Part shown: positions 53,134 to 61,456 of the stretch, one piece after another
Layout of the letters: each line of letters opens with the position of its first letter
How positions within the stretch are numbered: position 1 is the stretch's first letter
NCBI GenBank assembly: GCA_003574685.1
Contig: QOCQ01000006.1
Span: forward strand, 169,045 to 233,044
DNA length: 64,000 bases
Source of the DNA: Rhodospirillaceae bacterium SYSU D60007
GTDB taxonomy: Bacteria; Pseudomonadota; Alphaproteobacteria; Reyranellales; Reyranellaceae
Direction: 5' to 3'
Position numbers and translations under genes: made by a program
The notes under the pieces: model-generated
The model's input: the letters and a program-made list of their open reading frames with translations, nothing else
Database searches by the model: none
Told to the model about the DNA's origin: nothing

Positions 53134-54352
53134 AGGCCAGCAGCGCAGCGATCCGCATCCTCAGCCAGCCGATCGCGTTCATGATGACGTTGTCTCCCGG
53201 ATAGACCATCACGCTGGCCTGCGAGCCGAAACGCAGCGGCCGTGTCTCCTTCTCGAACTCGATGCGCACCGGCATCGGTTGCGAGGGGCGTATCCAGCCA
53301 CTCTGGCTGCGTGGCGCTGGCAGGCCGGTGCGCGCATCGATCCTGCGGGTGCCGACCGCGTAGCCCAGCGCCGCGACCCGTCCGCTGATTACCCGCCCCG
53401 GCAGAATGTCGAGCACGATCTCCACGCGATCGCCGACAGCGATGCTTTCCAGGCTGATTTCACGGAACGCGGCCTCGATCCAGACCTCCCTCAGGTCGAT
53501 GTAGCTCATCGCAGCCTCGCCCTTCCCCAGAAGCTGCCCGACCGCGAGCGAGAGATTGGTCACGCCGCCCTCGGATGGGGCCAGAACGGTGGTGCGCTGA
53601 AGGTCGAGATTGGCCTGGGCCAGCGCCGCCATGGCTTCGCGAATCTGGGGATTGGCTGTGCCCGCCGGACCGAGAGCCTGGCGAGCCCTTTCGACTTCGG
53701 CTTCGGCCTGCGCCACGACTGCCTCTGCCGATTCGAGGGCTGCCTGTGCTTCTGCCCTGCGGGCCTCAGGGTAGACGCGCTTGTTGACAAGCTCGAGGGT
53801 GCGTGCCGCCTGGTCGCGCACGTTTTCCCGCTTGGCAACTGCCTCCGCGAGCTTCGCCTCTGCTGTCGCTACCGCCGCAGTCGAGACTCCGATCGACTGG
53901 CCCACCGTTTCAAGCTGCGCCTCGGCACGGCGAACGGCGAACTCATACTGCTCGGGATCGATGCGGAACAGGACCGCGCCGGGCTCCACGCGCTGATCGG
54001 TCTGGACGGCCACCTCGATGACCCTGCCAGCAATCTCGGGGGAGATCTTGACCAGGTACGCCTGCACTAGAGCCTCTCTGGTGTAAGGCGTGTACCGGTC
54101 GGCGGCGATGCCATAGAAAAACAGCACCGCGCAGATCGCGATCACGATCAGCGTCACGCGACGGACCGGACTCGGCGGCCGCGGAGCAGCCGTCGGAAGG
54201 GCTTCGGCTGTCGCCGGAACGTCCGCCGCCTTGTCCGACGGCTGCGTTTCGGTCGACAGTGAATCTGACCGCGAATCTGAGACCGGCCGCGGAGCTTCGG
54301 CCGGTTGCAACCGGGGCGTTCTGGGCTCCGATACCTTTTGCTCGTCTGCCAT
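53123..54352 (-). CDS. HlyD-family membrane fusion protein
   Basis: A 409-aa periplasmic adaptor. An acidic/proline-rich cytoplasmic N-terminus of ~70 residues (longer than usual) leads to one membrane helix (VTLIVIAICAVLFFYGIAA). The biotin-lipoyl-like half AYLVKISPEIAGRVIEVAVQTDQRVEPGAVLFRID, a long coiled coil (residues ~140-235), and the second lipoyl half LAPSEGGVTNLSLAVGQLL follow. A beta-barrel region completes it. Paired with the DUF2955 permease in a drug or aromatic-acid efflux system. Confidence 0.9.
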   Translation of the reverse strand: MADEQKVSEPRTPRLQPAEAPRPVSDSRSDSLSTETQPSDKAADVPATAEALPTAAPRPPSPVRRVTLIVIAICAVLFFYGIAADRYTPYTREALVQAYLVKISPEIAGRVIEVAVQTDQRVEPGAVLFRIDPEQYEFAVRRAEAQLETVGQSIGVSTAAVATAEAKLAEAVAKRENVRDQAARTLELVNKRVYPEARRAEAQAALESAEAVVAQAEAEVERARQALGPAGTANPQIREAMAALAQANLDLQRTTVLAPSEGGVTNLSLAVGQLLGKGEAAMSYIDLREVWIEAAFREISLESIAVGDRVEIVLDILPGRVISGRVAALGYAVGTRRIDARTGLPAPRSQSGWIRPSQPMPVRIEFEKETRPLRFGSQASVMVYPGDNVIMNAIGWLRMRIAALLAYVQ

Positions 54353-54504
54353 CGGATGTCCTTGGCTTGTCGTCCCTGGCCAGGGCGGCGCTAGATGGAA
54401 CCGGGCGCTAACTCACTTCCGTCATGCAGGTCGATCGCAAGTGACCACGGTAGCCCTCTTTGCCATGGGCAGTACCCTTTGGGCGGCGCCGGTGACCGTC
54501 ATGC

Positions 54505-55146
54505 CTAGTGCTTGATGGCCGTGATGATCCCGAACTCGCCGAGCCCGTACACCATCAGCTGAACAGCAACGGCGGTCAGCAAGATTCCGAACACAACTTC
54601 GGACACAACCAGGCTGACAGGGTTCAGGCGCTTGGACAATTTGTCGATGTTGGCGAACACCAGGTAGTCGAACGCCCCAACCAGCAGGACGAGCCCCAGG
54701 ACAAGCCCGGCGCTTGCGATCGAGACGACCTTGCCGGACGCTATGATGAGTACCGTGACACCCGCAGGATTCAGCAGATATGGCGTTGCGAGGGGGTAGA
54801 CAGCCATCCGTTGAGGATCCTCCTGAACCCCGGCTTCCTCGACTTTCGGAGCATGTCCGGCCACCATCGGGATGGCCAGGATCGCCAGGATGATCGCGCC
54901 AGCGACCGCAACGGCGGCGCCGGTGATGTGCAGGAGACGCAGGAGAAACCAGCCGAAGGCGAACAGGACGACGGCCGCGACGACCGCGATCAAGACCATC
55001 CGCTTGCCCACTGCTCGCTGCGTCGCTGCGTCGAGATGCTTGGTCTTTTCGAGAAACGGCACCAGGGCGATCTTGGGACCCATGCCTATGAGCAAGAGCA
55101 GGAGCAGCTTCACGACAAGTTCGACATTGAGCACCGAGAAATCCAT
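54505..55146 (-). CDS. MarC/UPF0056 family membrane protein
   Basis: A 213-aa protein with six hydrophobic segments. LLLLLLIGMGPKIALVPFL, ALVPFLEKTKHLDAATQRAVGKR and YPLATPYLLNPAGVTVLII fit the MarC family, once linked to multiple antibiotic resistance but of uncertain function. GGGGGGACCGG precedes the ATG at 55146. It is co-directional with the HlyD gene, 152 bp upstream of it, with nothing notable in that gap. Confidence 0.8.
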   Translation of the reverse strand: MDFSVLNVELVVKLLLLLLIGMGPKIALVPFLEKTKHLDAATQRAVGKRMVLIAVVAAVVLFAFGWFLLRLLHITGAAVAVAGAIILAILAIPMVAGHAPKVEEAGVQEDPQRMAVYPLATPYLLNPAGVTVLIIASGKVVSIASAGLVLGLVLLVGAFDYLVFANIDKLSKRLNPVSLVVSEVVFGILLTAVAVQLMVYGLGEFGIITAIKH

Positions 55147-55458
55147 TGCCGGTCCCCCCTTTTCTCCCGTCGGTCCGACGTCCAAATCCCGCGCGGCTCC
55201 AACAGCAATTCAGCTGGCTTTCTGGCGATTGCAAGAAGTCTCAGGCCTCAACCTCGTAACGTCAAGCGCACCCCGGATTTGCGCCACCGGAGGAACCCGG
55301 GCCGGTGCCCAGACCTGGCGGCTCCGGTGCGATTGCGGGTGGCGGTTTTCTTTGGACGGGGTCCGTCGTCCAGGCACCGCCATCCGCCTTGATGCCGGCG
55401 CCGTGGCCACGCCGGCAAGTGTTCGCCTTGAGCTAACCCATCAAGGCGCGAAGCCGCG
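55147..55458. other. 312-bp gap, no gene seen
   Basis: Between the marC-like start and the stop of the small secreted protein. Only short frames without ribosome sites occur. There are GC-rich inverted segments around 55270-55330, but no clear terminator or promoter. Confidence 0.6.
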
Positions 55459-55827
55459 CTACTTCGCCTCCCCGCTCCATCTGCAACCCGCCCGCGGCTC
55501 GGTCACGACCAGAGTCCGGGGGCTCTGCGCAACGTTCGCGACAACGGCCAGCGTCACCCCGGCGTGGCGAAACTCAGTGCGGTAGACCCCGGCGCCATCC
55601 GGCTTGAGGTTGTCATTGACCCCGCCGGCGGATTTGACGACAGCCTTGTCACCGGTCACGGTCAACGTGTGCTCGCGCGACATGCTCGCATCCAACCTGT
55701 TGCACGTCCCGACATTTGACGAGTTCGGCGCAAGGCGGAACGCATATGTCGCCGTTTGTTGGGCCTCCGAACTGAATGACACCAGGACTGCCGCGAGGGT
55801 CAGCGCTGACCCGAACCAGTACTTCAT
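55459..55827 (-). CDS. Small secreted protein, unknown function
   Basis: A 122-aa protein with a signal peptide (YWFGSALTLAAVLVSFSSEAQQ) and a beta-rich mature part. Two cysteines (GTCNRLD and AGCRWSG) probably form a disulphide. AGGAGG precedes the ATG at 55827. No family recognised; it resembles periplasmic or surface proteins of unknown role. It is divergent from the AraC gene (178 bp between starts). Confidence 0.7.
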   Translation of the reverse strand: MKYWFGSALTLAAVLVSFSSEAQQTATYAFRLAPNSSNVGTCNRLDASMSREHTLTVTGDKAVVKSAGGVNDNLKPDGAGVYRTEFRHAGVTLAVVANVAQSPRTLVVTEPRAGCRWSGEAK

Positions 55828-56005
55828 TTCATCCTCCTCTTGGGGCACTTGCATCTTTCATGTCAGTGCCGGCAGGTGTTCAGAACGCAATCTGCCACTA
55901 CCCAACGATCCTTTTCGACCTCGCGCACAATACTACTGCGGTGCCACCCCGCGGGTTTGACATGTTGAGACAGGTATTTATCCTTATGGGACAGGCAATC
56001 ATTTT

Positions 56006-57019
56006 ATGACCGACCTGATTCGCAGCGCCTGTCTCACGGGCTATGTCGAGGTTGCCCGCTCGGTGGGGCTCGATCCATGGCGCATGCTCGATGCTGTTGG
56101 CATAGACAGACGCTGTCTTGACGATCCGGACATACGGATTCCGGCCGGCGCGCTGCGGCGCCTCCTTGAAGCCTCCGCCATGGCCGCGAAAGTCGAGGCT
56201 TTCGGCCTACGGCTGGCGGCTGATCGTGAGCTCTCCAACCTTGGTCCAATCGCGCTGGTTGTCCGCGAGGAGCCCACGGTGCGCAGGGCGATCGAGTCGT
56301 TGAGCCGGTATGTCCGGCTGCACAATGACTCGCTTCGGCTGCACATGGAGGAAGTCCACGAGATCGCCTTCATCAGCCCGGTGATTATGGTGCGCAGACC
56401 GGTGCCGATGCGCCAGGCCGTCGAGCTGACCGTCGGGGTTCTCTATCGCATCCTGCGCTTGTTTCTCGGAGCGACGTGGAAACCGCGCGTCTGCTTTACC
56501 CATGCCGCGCCGAAGAATCTCGAGATGCATCGCCGGGTGTTCAACACAAGGGTGGAGTTCGGCAGCGACCTGAACGGCATCATATGCGACGCTCGCGACC
56601 TTGACGCCCCGCTGCCGGCGTCCGATCCAGTCATGGCGCGTTACGCGCGGCAATACCTCGAGTCGATGCTGTCGCGGCCTCACCTGACGACCCGGGACAA
56701 GGTACGCGAGTTGGTCTGGATGCTGCTGCCTTCTGGGCAGTGCTCGATTGAACGGGTGGCCGAACATCTGGCTATCGATCGTCGGACCGTGCACCGCCGG
56801 CTTGCGAGGCGAGGCGAGAGCTTCTCGTCGATCGTCGATGCCGTGCGGACGGAGATGGTGACTCGCTATCTCGAGAACCCGGACCGGTCCTTGCACGCCA
56901 TAGCCGAAATGCTGGGCTTCTCCGCGCAAAGCGCGTTCTCGCGCTGGTTCCGGGACCGGTTCGGGATGAGCGCTTCGGCGTGGCGGCTTGCCGGCGGAGT
57001 GAGGCGCGTGGTTCAATAG
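56006..57019 (+). CDS. AraC family regulator (Arabinose_bd type)
   Basis: A 337-aa regulator. The N-terminal domain has the Arabinose_bd-type pattern (LDPWRMLDAVGIDRRCLDDPD, IPAGALRRLLEASA, FGLRLAADRELSNLGPIALV). Two helix-turn-helix motifs lie in the C-terminus (IERVAEHLAIDRRTVHRRLARRGESF and HAIAEMLGFSAQSAFSRWFRDRFGMS). It may control gltS, which starts 200 bp downstream in the same direction, but this is only inferred from position. Confidence 0.9.
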   Translation: MTDLIRSACLTGYVEVARSVGLDPWRMLDAVGIDRRCLDDPDIRIPAGALRRLLEASAMAAKVEAFGLRLAADRELSNLGPIALVVREEPTVRRAIESLSRYVRLHNDSLRLHMEEVHEIAFISPVIMVRRPVPMRQAVELTVGVLYRILRLFLGATWKPRVCFTHAAPKNLEMHRRVFNTRVEFGSDLNGIICDARDLDAPLPASDPVMARYARQYLESMLSRPHLTTRDKVRELVWMLLPSGQCSIERVAEHLAIDRRTVHRRLARRGESFSSIVDAVRTEMVTRYLENPDRSLHAIAEMLGFSAQSAFSRWFRDRFGMSASAWRLAGGVRRVVQ

Positions 57020-57219
57020 GCGTTCAGGGCGCGGCCCTTGCATTGCGACTATCACTCGAAGGACTGGAGCAAGCCCAATCTGCAACTGAGGTTCTCGCAC
57101 TGGATCCGGAAACAGTTGGAAAATAATCCTCGATCATGGTGAGCAGGCGTTGCGAGGGGAGGGAGAGATAGGGAACGTACTGCCACGCTGAACTCGGCAG
57201 TATGGGGGAGGGGGTTCAG

Positions 57220-58440
57220 ATGATTGAACTCGACGCGGAACAGGTGCTGCGCGTCCGTCCGTTCCTGTCGGTCACTGCCGGGGTCCTGGTACTCTTCGTC
57301 GGCAAGATGCTGAACCGCCATGCCGAAATTCTGGGCAAGTACAATATTCCGGAGCCAGTGACTGGAGGCCTTCTCTTCTCGATTATATTCGGCCTTGTGT
57401 ATCTCCTCTCCGGTATCAAGATAGACTTCGAGCTGACGGCACGTGATATCCTGCTCGTCTATTTCTTCACGGTGATCGGCATCAATGCCCATTTCGGCGA
57501 GCTCGTACGGGGAGGGAAACCATTAGCCGCACTCCTCCTGGTCACCCTAGCGTTCATGTTTGCGGAGAACATGGTTGGCGTCGGCGCTGCCAGCCTCCTC
57601 GGCATTGATCCGTCGGTCGGACTGCTGGCTGCCAGCATTTCGATGACTGGTGGACATGGCACCGCGATCGCATGGGCGCCCGTCATCGCTGAAAGCCGCG
57701 GCGTCACGAACGCGATGGAGATCGGTGTGGTTTGCGCGACCATGGGACTTGTCATGGCGAGCCTCGCCGGCGGCCCGATCGCTCGTTTTCTGATACGGCG
57801 TTATCAGCTCATGGCGCCGCCGGAGCGGCTGTACGATGTGGGTATGCCTTTGGAAGCCCGGCATACCCAGGTGGACTACACCTCCTTCCTGCACGCGATC
57901 CTTGCCATTCATGTCGCGGGAATATTCGGCATTCTTGGGCATGCCGGGCTCGAGCGCATTGGCGTGAGGATGCCGCCCTTTCTACCGTGCCTCGCTGCCG
58001 GCATTGTCCTCACGAACTTCCTGCCTCGTATCCTGCCGCCGGGCGCCTGGCCCAGCCGTACGCCTGCGCTGGCACTCATAGCCGAGGTTTCGCTGGGCGT
58101 GTTTCTTGCGATGTCGCTGATGAGCATGAAGCTGTGGACGCTGGCCGATCTGGGCGGCCCGCTCGTGGTATTGCTCGCGCTGCAGCTCGTGCTGGCGGGG
58201 TTCTTTGCGGTCTACATCTGCTTCCGGATTCTCGGGCGCAACTACGATGCGGCGGTTGCCACCGCGGGTTTCATCGGCTTCGGACTTGGCGCGACGCCGA
58301 CCGCAATGGCCAACATGACTGCCGTGACCCAGCGCCACGGTCCCTCGCATGTGGCCTTCCTTATCGTGCCTCTTGTCGGTGCCTTCTTTATAGACATCGC
58401 GAATGCGTTCGTGATCCGGCTGTTCCTCGCCGTCATGTAA
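57220..58440 (+). CDS. gltS: Sodium/glutamate symporter
   Basis: A 406-aa symporter with about eleven hydrophobic segments. FARNDSGK-like GLLFSIIFGLVYLL, SMTGGHGTAIAW (the conserved GGHGTA motif near residue 143) and the repeated GLGATPTAMANM are diagnostic of GltS. It takes up glutamate with sodium. ATG at 57220 is chosen because GGGGGAGGGGG is directly upstream; an ATG 18 bp earlier lies inside that purine run. Confidence 0.92.
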   Translation: MIELDAEQVLRVRPFLSVTAGVLVLFVGKMLNRHAEILGKYNIPEPVTGGLLFSIIFGLVYLLSGIKIDFELTARDILLVYFFTVIGINAHFGELVRGGKPLAALLLVTLAFMFAENMVGVGAASLLGIDPSVGLLAASISMTGGHGTAIAWAPVIAESRGVTNAMEIGVVCATMGLVMASLAGGPIARFLIRRYQLMAPPERLYDVGMPLEARHTQVDYTSFLHAILAIHVAGIFGILGHAGLERIGVRMPPFLPCLAAGIVLTNFLPRILPPGAWPSRTPALALIAEVSLGVFLAMSLMSMKLWTLADLGGPLVVLLALQLVLAGFFAVYICFRILGRNYDAAVATAGFIGFGLGATPTAMANMTAVTQRHGPSHVAFLIVPLVGAFFIDIANAFVIRLFLAVM

Positions 58441-58456
58441 CGGCGACCGAGGGCGA

Positions 58457-59611
58457 TTAGGCCGCGAGCGCGAAAAAGAGATATGCCGCGAAAATCACGA
58501 GATGGACCGCGCCCTGCATCAGATAGGTCCGGCCGGTTCCCAGCGTGATGGCGCTCACGATGAAGGTGACCGTCAGCAACGCAGCATCCCTGGGTTCCAG
58601 TCCGAATATCAGTGGCAAGTCGAAAGCGATGGCCGCCACCGTCACCGCTGGAACAGTGAGACCGATACAGGCGATCGCCGAGCCTATCGCAAGGTTCATG
58701 CTGGTCTGAAGGCGATTTGCCCGTGCCGCCCGGACCGCCGCCCATGTTTCCGGCATCAGAATGATGATCGCGATCACGATCCCAAGGAGCGCCTTGGGCG
58801 CACCGCTCGCATCGACCGCGCTCTCTATGGTCGGTGAAAGCATCTTTGCGAGCCCGATGACCGAAACCAGCGAAACGAGGAGCCATCCGAGGCTTGTCCA
58901 TGCTTCCCGGACGGTTGGCGGCGTAGCGTGCTCGTCCGGCGCGGCCGCGCCGGTCACCGGCAGGAAATAGTCACGGTGCCGTACCGTCTGGGCGAAGACG
59001 AAGGCCGCCCATAGTGTGGCAGAGGTTGCCGCGACGAACCCGAGCTCCGCGCGCCCGTAACTGCCGTGAACCCCGCTTGCGGCGAAGATCGGAAGCAGGA
59101 GCGTGAGCGCAGACATCACGATGAGGGCGCCGAGGCCGGCACCTATGCCCTCGATGCGAAAGGTCTGCTCCCGATGCGCCAGACTGCCCAAAAGAATGCA
59201 GACGCCCACAACGCCGTTGCAGATGATCATCAGCGCTGCGTAGATCGTGTCGCGCGGCAGAACGGCCCTGTCACCGGAATCGGTGAACATCATAGACAGA
59301 ATAAGCGATGCCTCGATCACGGTTACGGCCACGGCCAGTATCAGGGTGCCAAACGGCTCGCCCACGCGATGGGCTACGACTTCCCCGTGATGGACCGCAG
59401 CAATAACACCGCCGATCAGGGTTGCGCCGCACAACACGGCCAGAGACGCGCCTACGCCCGTGCTGATCGTGACGATCAGAAGAACCAGGGCTGCCGTTGG
59501 GATAAGCCATGGCCAGCCAGCAACAGCCTGTGTGAGCCATGACCGCGCAAGCCTGCTTGCGCTTCTGTCGCGTTCATGCGGCTCCAGACCGCGCATTGCT
59601 TCAGAAGGCAA
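58457..59611 (-). CDS. ChaA-type calcium(sodium)/proton antiporter
   Basis: A 384-aa antiporter with two homologous halves of about five helices. The first acidic motif is VHHGEVVAHRVGEPFGTLILAVAVTVIEASLI and the second is IIILMPETWAAVRAARANRLQTSMNLAIGSAIACIGLTVPAV, both typical of ChaA/y4hA proteins. It exports calcium, or sodium and potassium, for protons. Start uncertain: TTG at 59611 overlaps the upstream gene by 11 bp; ATG at 59596 is an alternative. It is convergent with gltS (16-bp gap). Confidence 0.9.
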   Translation of the reverse strand: MPSEAMRGLEPHERDRSASRLARSWLTQAVAGWPWLIPTAALVLLIVTISTGVGASLAVLCGATLIGGVIAAVHHGEVVAHRVGEPFGTLILAVAVTVIEASLILSMMFTDSGDRAVLPRDTIYAALMIICNGVVGVCILLGSLAHREQTFRIEGIGAGLGALIVMSALTLLLPIFAASGVHGSYGRAELGFVAATSATLWAAFVFAQTVRHRDYFLPVTGAAAPDEHATPPTVREAWTSLGWLLVSLVSVIGLAKMLSPTIESAVDASGAPKALLGIVIAIIILMPETWAAVRAARANRLQTSMNLAIGSAIACIGLTVPAVTVAAIAFDLPLIFGLEPRDAALLTVTFIVSAITLGTGRTYLMQGAVHLVIFAAYLFFALAA

Positions 59612-59957
59612 TACGCCATTGATCGCTGGCTACCTCGCACAGTGGAGCGTGATACGGATGCCCCGGTCCTCTTGTGAACTCGTGCTGGACCATCGCGCAT
59701 CGCATGCCGTCGCGCGAGTAAATCCTGGTGATGGTTACCGTCCCTGCGCGCTTCTGGTTTGCCGATTCCCAACTCTGCCGGGCGCCCAGCGCGTATTGCT
59801 GCAGGACGGCTCTCAGGGCAGCCCTGAGGCGAGCTGAGTCCTCCGCCGATAGCCCGACCGTCTCGGTCCCGAAGGGGTTGACGAGTTGCGCCCGCGCAGG
59901 CTCAACGGCGGCGATTGTGAGGATCGCCACTATTGCCAGGAGAAGCTTCCGGTTCAC
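59601..59957 (-). CDS. Small secreted protein resembling surface-antigen C-terminal domains
   Basis: A 118-aa protein with a signal peptide (LLLAIVAILTIAAVEPARAQ). The mature part has SWESANQKRAGTVTITRIYS and CAMVQHEFTRG followed by APLCEVASDQWRIAF. This loosely recalls the WxxxxxGxxxxxxxxx-C...C...W(K/R)I ending of RT0821/17-kDa surface-antigen domains; the match is weak. GTG at 59957 follows GAGGAGGCAC. It overlaps the antiporter gene, so the two may be co-expressed. Confidence 0.65.
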   Translation of the reverse strand: MNRKLLLAIVAILTIAAVEPARAQLVNPFGTETVGLSAEDSARLRAALRAVLQQYALGARQSWESANQKRAGTVTITRIYSRDGMRCAMVQHEFTRGPGHPYHAPLCEVASDQWRIAF

Positions 59958-60307
59958 CGAGAGTGCCTCCTCGTCAGGCAGGGCGCCGATAGCACGCAAG
60001 GCGCGAGTGAACGAAGGCGAGCAGAAGAATGCCTGACGTGCCCTGCTCGGGCCACCGGAAATTGCCGCTACCGGAAGAACGCATTGGGCTCACGGCACCA
60101 CCGTCGGCCGGATTCTGCCCTAGAATGACTCCATCCTGAGTAATGCGGTGACTGAGCTGGTCAATGACGTGGGAGGGCGTCGTCTCGCACGACTTGACCT
60201 TGATTTTTTGCTGGTATCGCCGCCACTGTAGCTGCGTCAGCAGTTGTCTCGCATTAGTCCTGCCGCGCGTCGTCCAGTTCATCCTCCCAACGATCGGGAG
60301 AAATACA
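59958..60307. other. 350-bp divergent intergenic region, no gene seen
   Basis: Lies between the divergent small secreted protein and carbonic anhydrase genes and must hold both promoters. Frames crossing it are short or antisense-type and lack ribosome sites. I see no strong operator or riboswitch-like structure. Confidence 0.6.
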
Positions 60308-61012
60308 ATGTGCAACCAGCATGTTGCGGCGGGAACGACTCGCCGTACCTTCCTCCAGGGGAGTACGGCTGCCTTGGCTGGCACATCTCTCGGGAGACTG
60401 GCCCACGCGCAGCCCGCGACAGCCGCCGATACGCCCGACGCGGCACTGAACCTGCTGCTCGAAGGCAATGCGCGCTACGTAGCCAACAAGCCGAACGAGC
60501 GGGATTTTTCTGCAGGCCGTGCTGCGCGTGCGCAAGGTCAGGCGCCGTTCGCCTCGATCCTGGGTTGCGCCGACTCGAGGGTCGCGCCGGAAATGGCCTT
60601 CGATCGCGGACCGGGCGACCTGTTCGTCGTACGCGTCGCAGGCAATTTCGTCACACCGGACGGGCTGGCGAGCCTTGAGTACGGGGTGACCGTGCTGGGC
60701 ACGAAGCTGATCATGGTTCTTGGCCACACCCGTTGCGGCGCGGTCAACGCAACGGTGGGGGCGCTTCAGAAGGGCAATACCCTGCCAGGTCACATTGCCG
60801 AGCTGGTGCGGACGATGAAACCTGCCATCGAACCGGTATTGAAGCAGCCTGGCGATGACCTGCCGCAACGCGCGGTGATTGCCAACGTGCGCGCCAACGT
60901 GCAGCGCCTGCAGGAGGCGAAGCCGCTGCTGGGCGATCTGGTCGCCGCCCGCAAGCTTCGCGTGGTCGGCGCTCTCTATGATCTCGCCACGGGAAAGGTC
61001 ACTCTGGTTTAG
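60308..61012 (+). CDS. Tat-exported beta-type carbonic anhydrase
   Basis: A 234-aa beta carbonic anhydrase. Zinc ligands Cys87 (CADSR), His140 and Cys143 (GHTRCG), with the Asp89-Arg91 dyad, are all present. AGNFVTPDGLASLEYGV is family-typical. The N-terminus (residues 1-34: TTRRTFLQGSTAALAG, cleavage near AHAQ) is a twin-arginine signal, which places the enzyme in the periplasm, where it would interconvert CO2 and bicarbonate. CGGGAGAAA precedes the ATG. Its stop overlaps the stop of rbfA by 4 bp. Confidence 0.93.
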   Translation: MCNQHVAAGTTRRTFLQGSTAALAGTSLGRLAHAQPATAADTPDAALNLLLEGNARYVANKPNERDFSAGRAARAQGQAPFASILGCADSRVAPEMAFDRGPGDLFVVRVAGNFVTPDGLASLEYGVTVLGTKLIMVLGHTRCGAVNATVGALQKGNTLPGHIAELVRTMKPAIEPVLKQPGDDLPQRAVIANVRANVQRLQEAKPLLGDLVAARKLRVVGALYDLATGKVTLV

Positions 61013-61455
61013 CCAGACTCGCCGTCCGGCTTCTCGCTTGGGCCGAGGTCGCGGGCGACATCAGGCGAATGCAGCAGCTCGCCGATGCGGTGCGCATGAT
61101 CGAAGCTGCGGTCCAGCTCGAAGCGCAGGTCCGGCGCATGCCGCAGTTCGACACGCTGCGCCACCTGGCCGCGCAGCCAGGGCGCGGCACGGCGCAGCGC
61201 CGCCAGCAGCCGCTCGCCGTCGGCGCCAGCCAGCGGCACGACAAAGATGGTGGCATTGCGCAGATCGGGACTGACGTCGGCCTCGGTCACCGTGATGGAG
61301 GCGCCGCGCAAATCGGGATCGCGCATGTCGCCCCGTTCCAGGATGGCGGCCAGCGCGTGGCGTACTTCCTCCCCAACGCGCAGCTGGCGCGATGTGCGGG
61401 CGCGGCCCGCGGGGTCGGCACCGCGGGCGCGATCGATGCGGCGATGGCGGGACAT
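61009..61455 (-). CDS. rbfA: Ribosome-binding factor A
   Basis: A 148-aa protein of the RbfA family, which binds the 30S subunit during maturation of the 16S rRNA 5' end. RTSRQLRVGEEVRHALAAILERGDMRDPDL and GASITVTEADVSPDLRNATIFVVPLAG form the KH-type fold; LRGQVAQRVELRHAPDLRFELDRSFDHAHRIGELL closes it. The ATG at 61455 lies 1 bp after the infB stop, the usual infB-rbfA pairing. The customary truB-rpsO does not follow; a convergent carbonic anhydrase does. Confidence 0.95.
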   Translation of the reverse strand: MSRHRRIDRARGADPAGRARTSRQLRVGEEVRHALAAILERGDMRDPDLRGASITVTEADVSPDLRNATIFVVPLAGADGERLLAALRRAAPWLRGQVAQRVELRHAPDLRFELDRSFDHAHRIGELLHSPDVARDLGPSEKPDGESG

Positions 61456-61456
61456 G

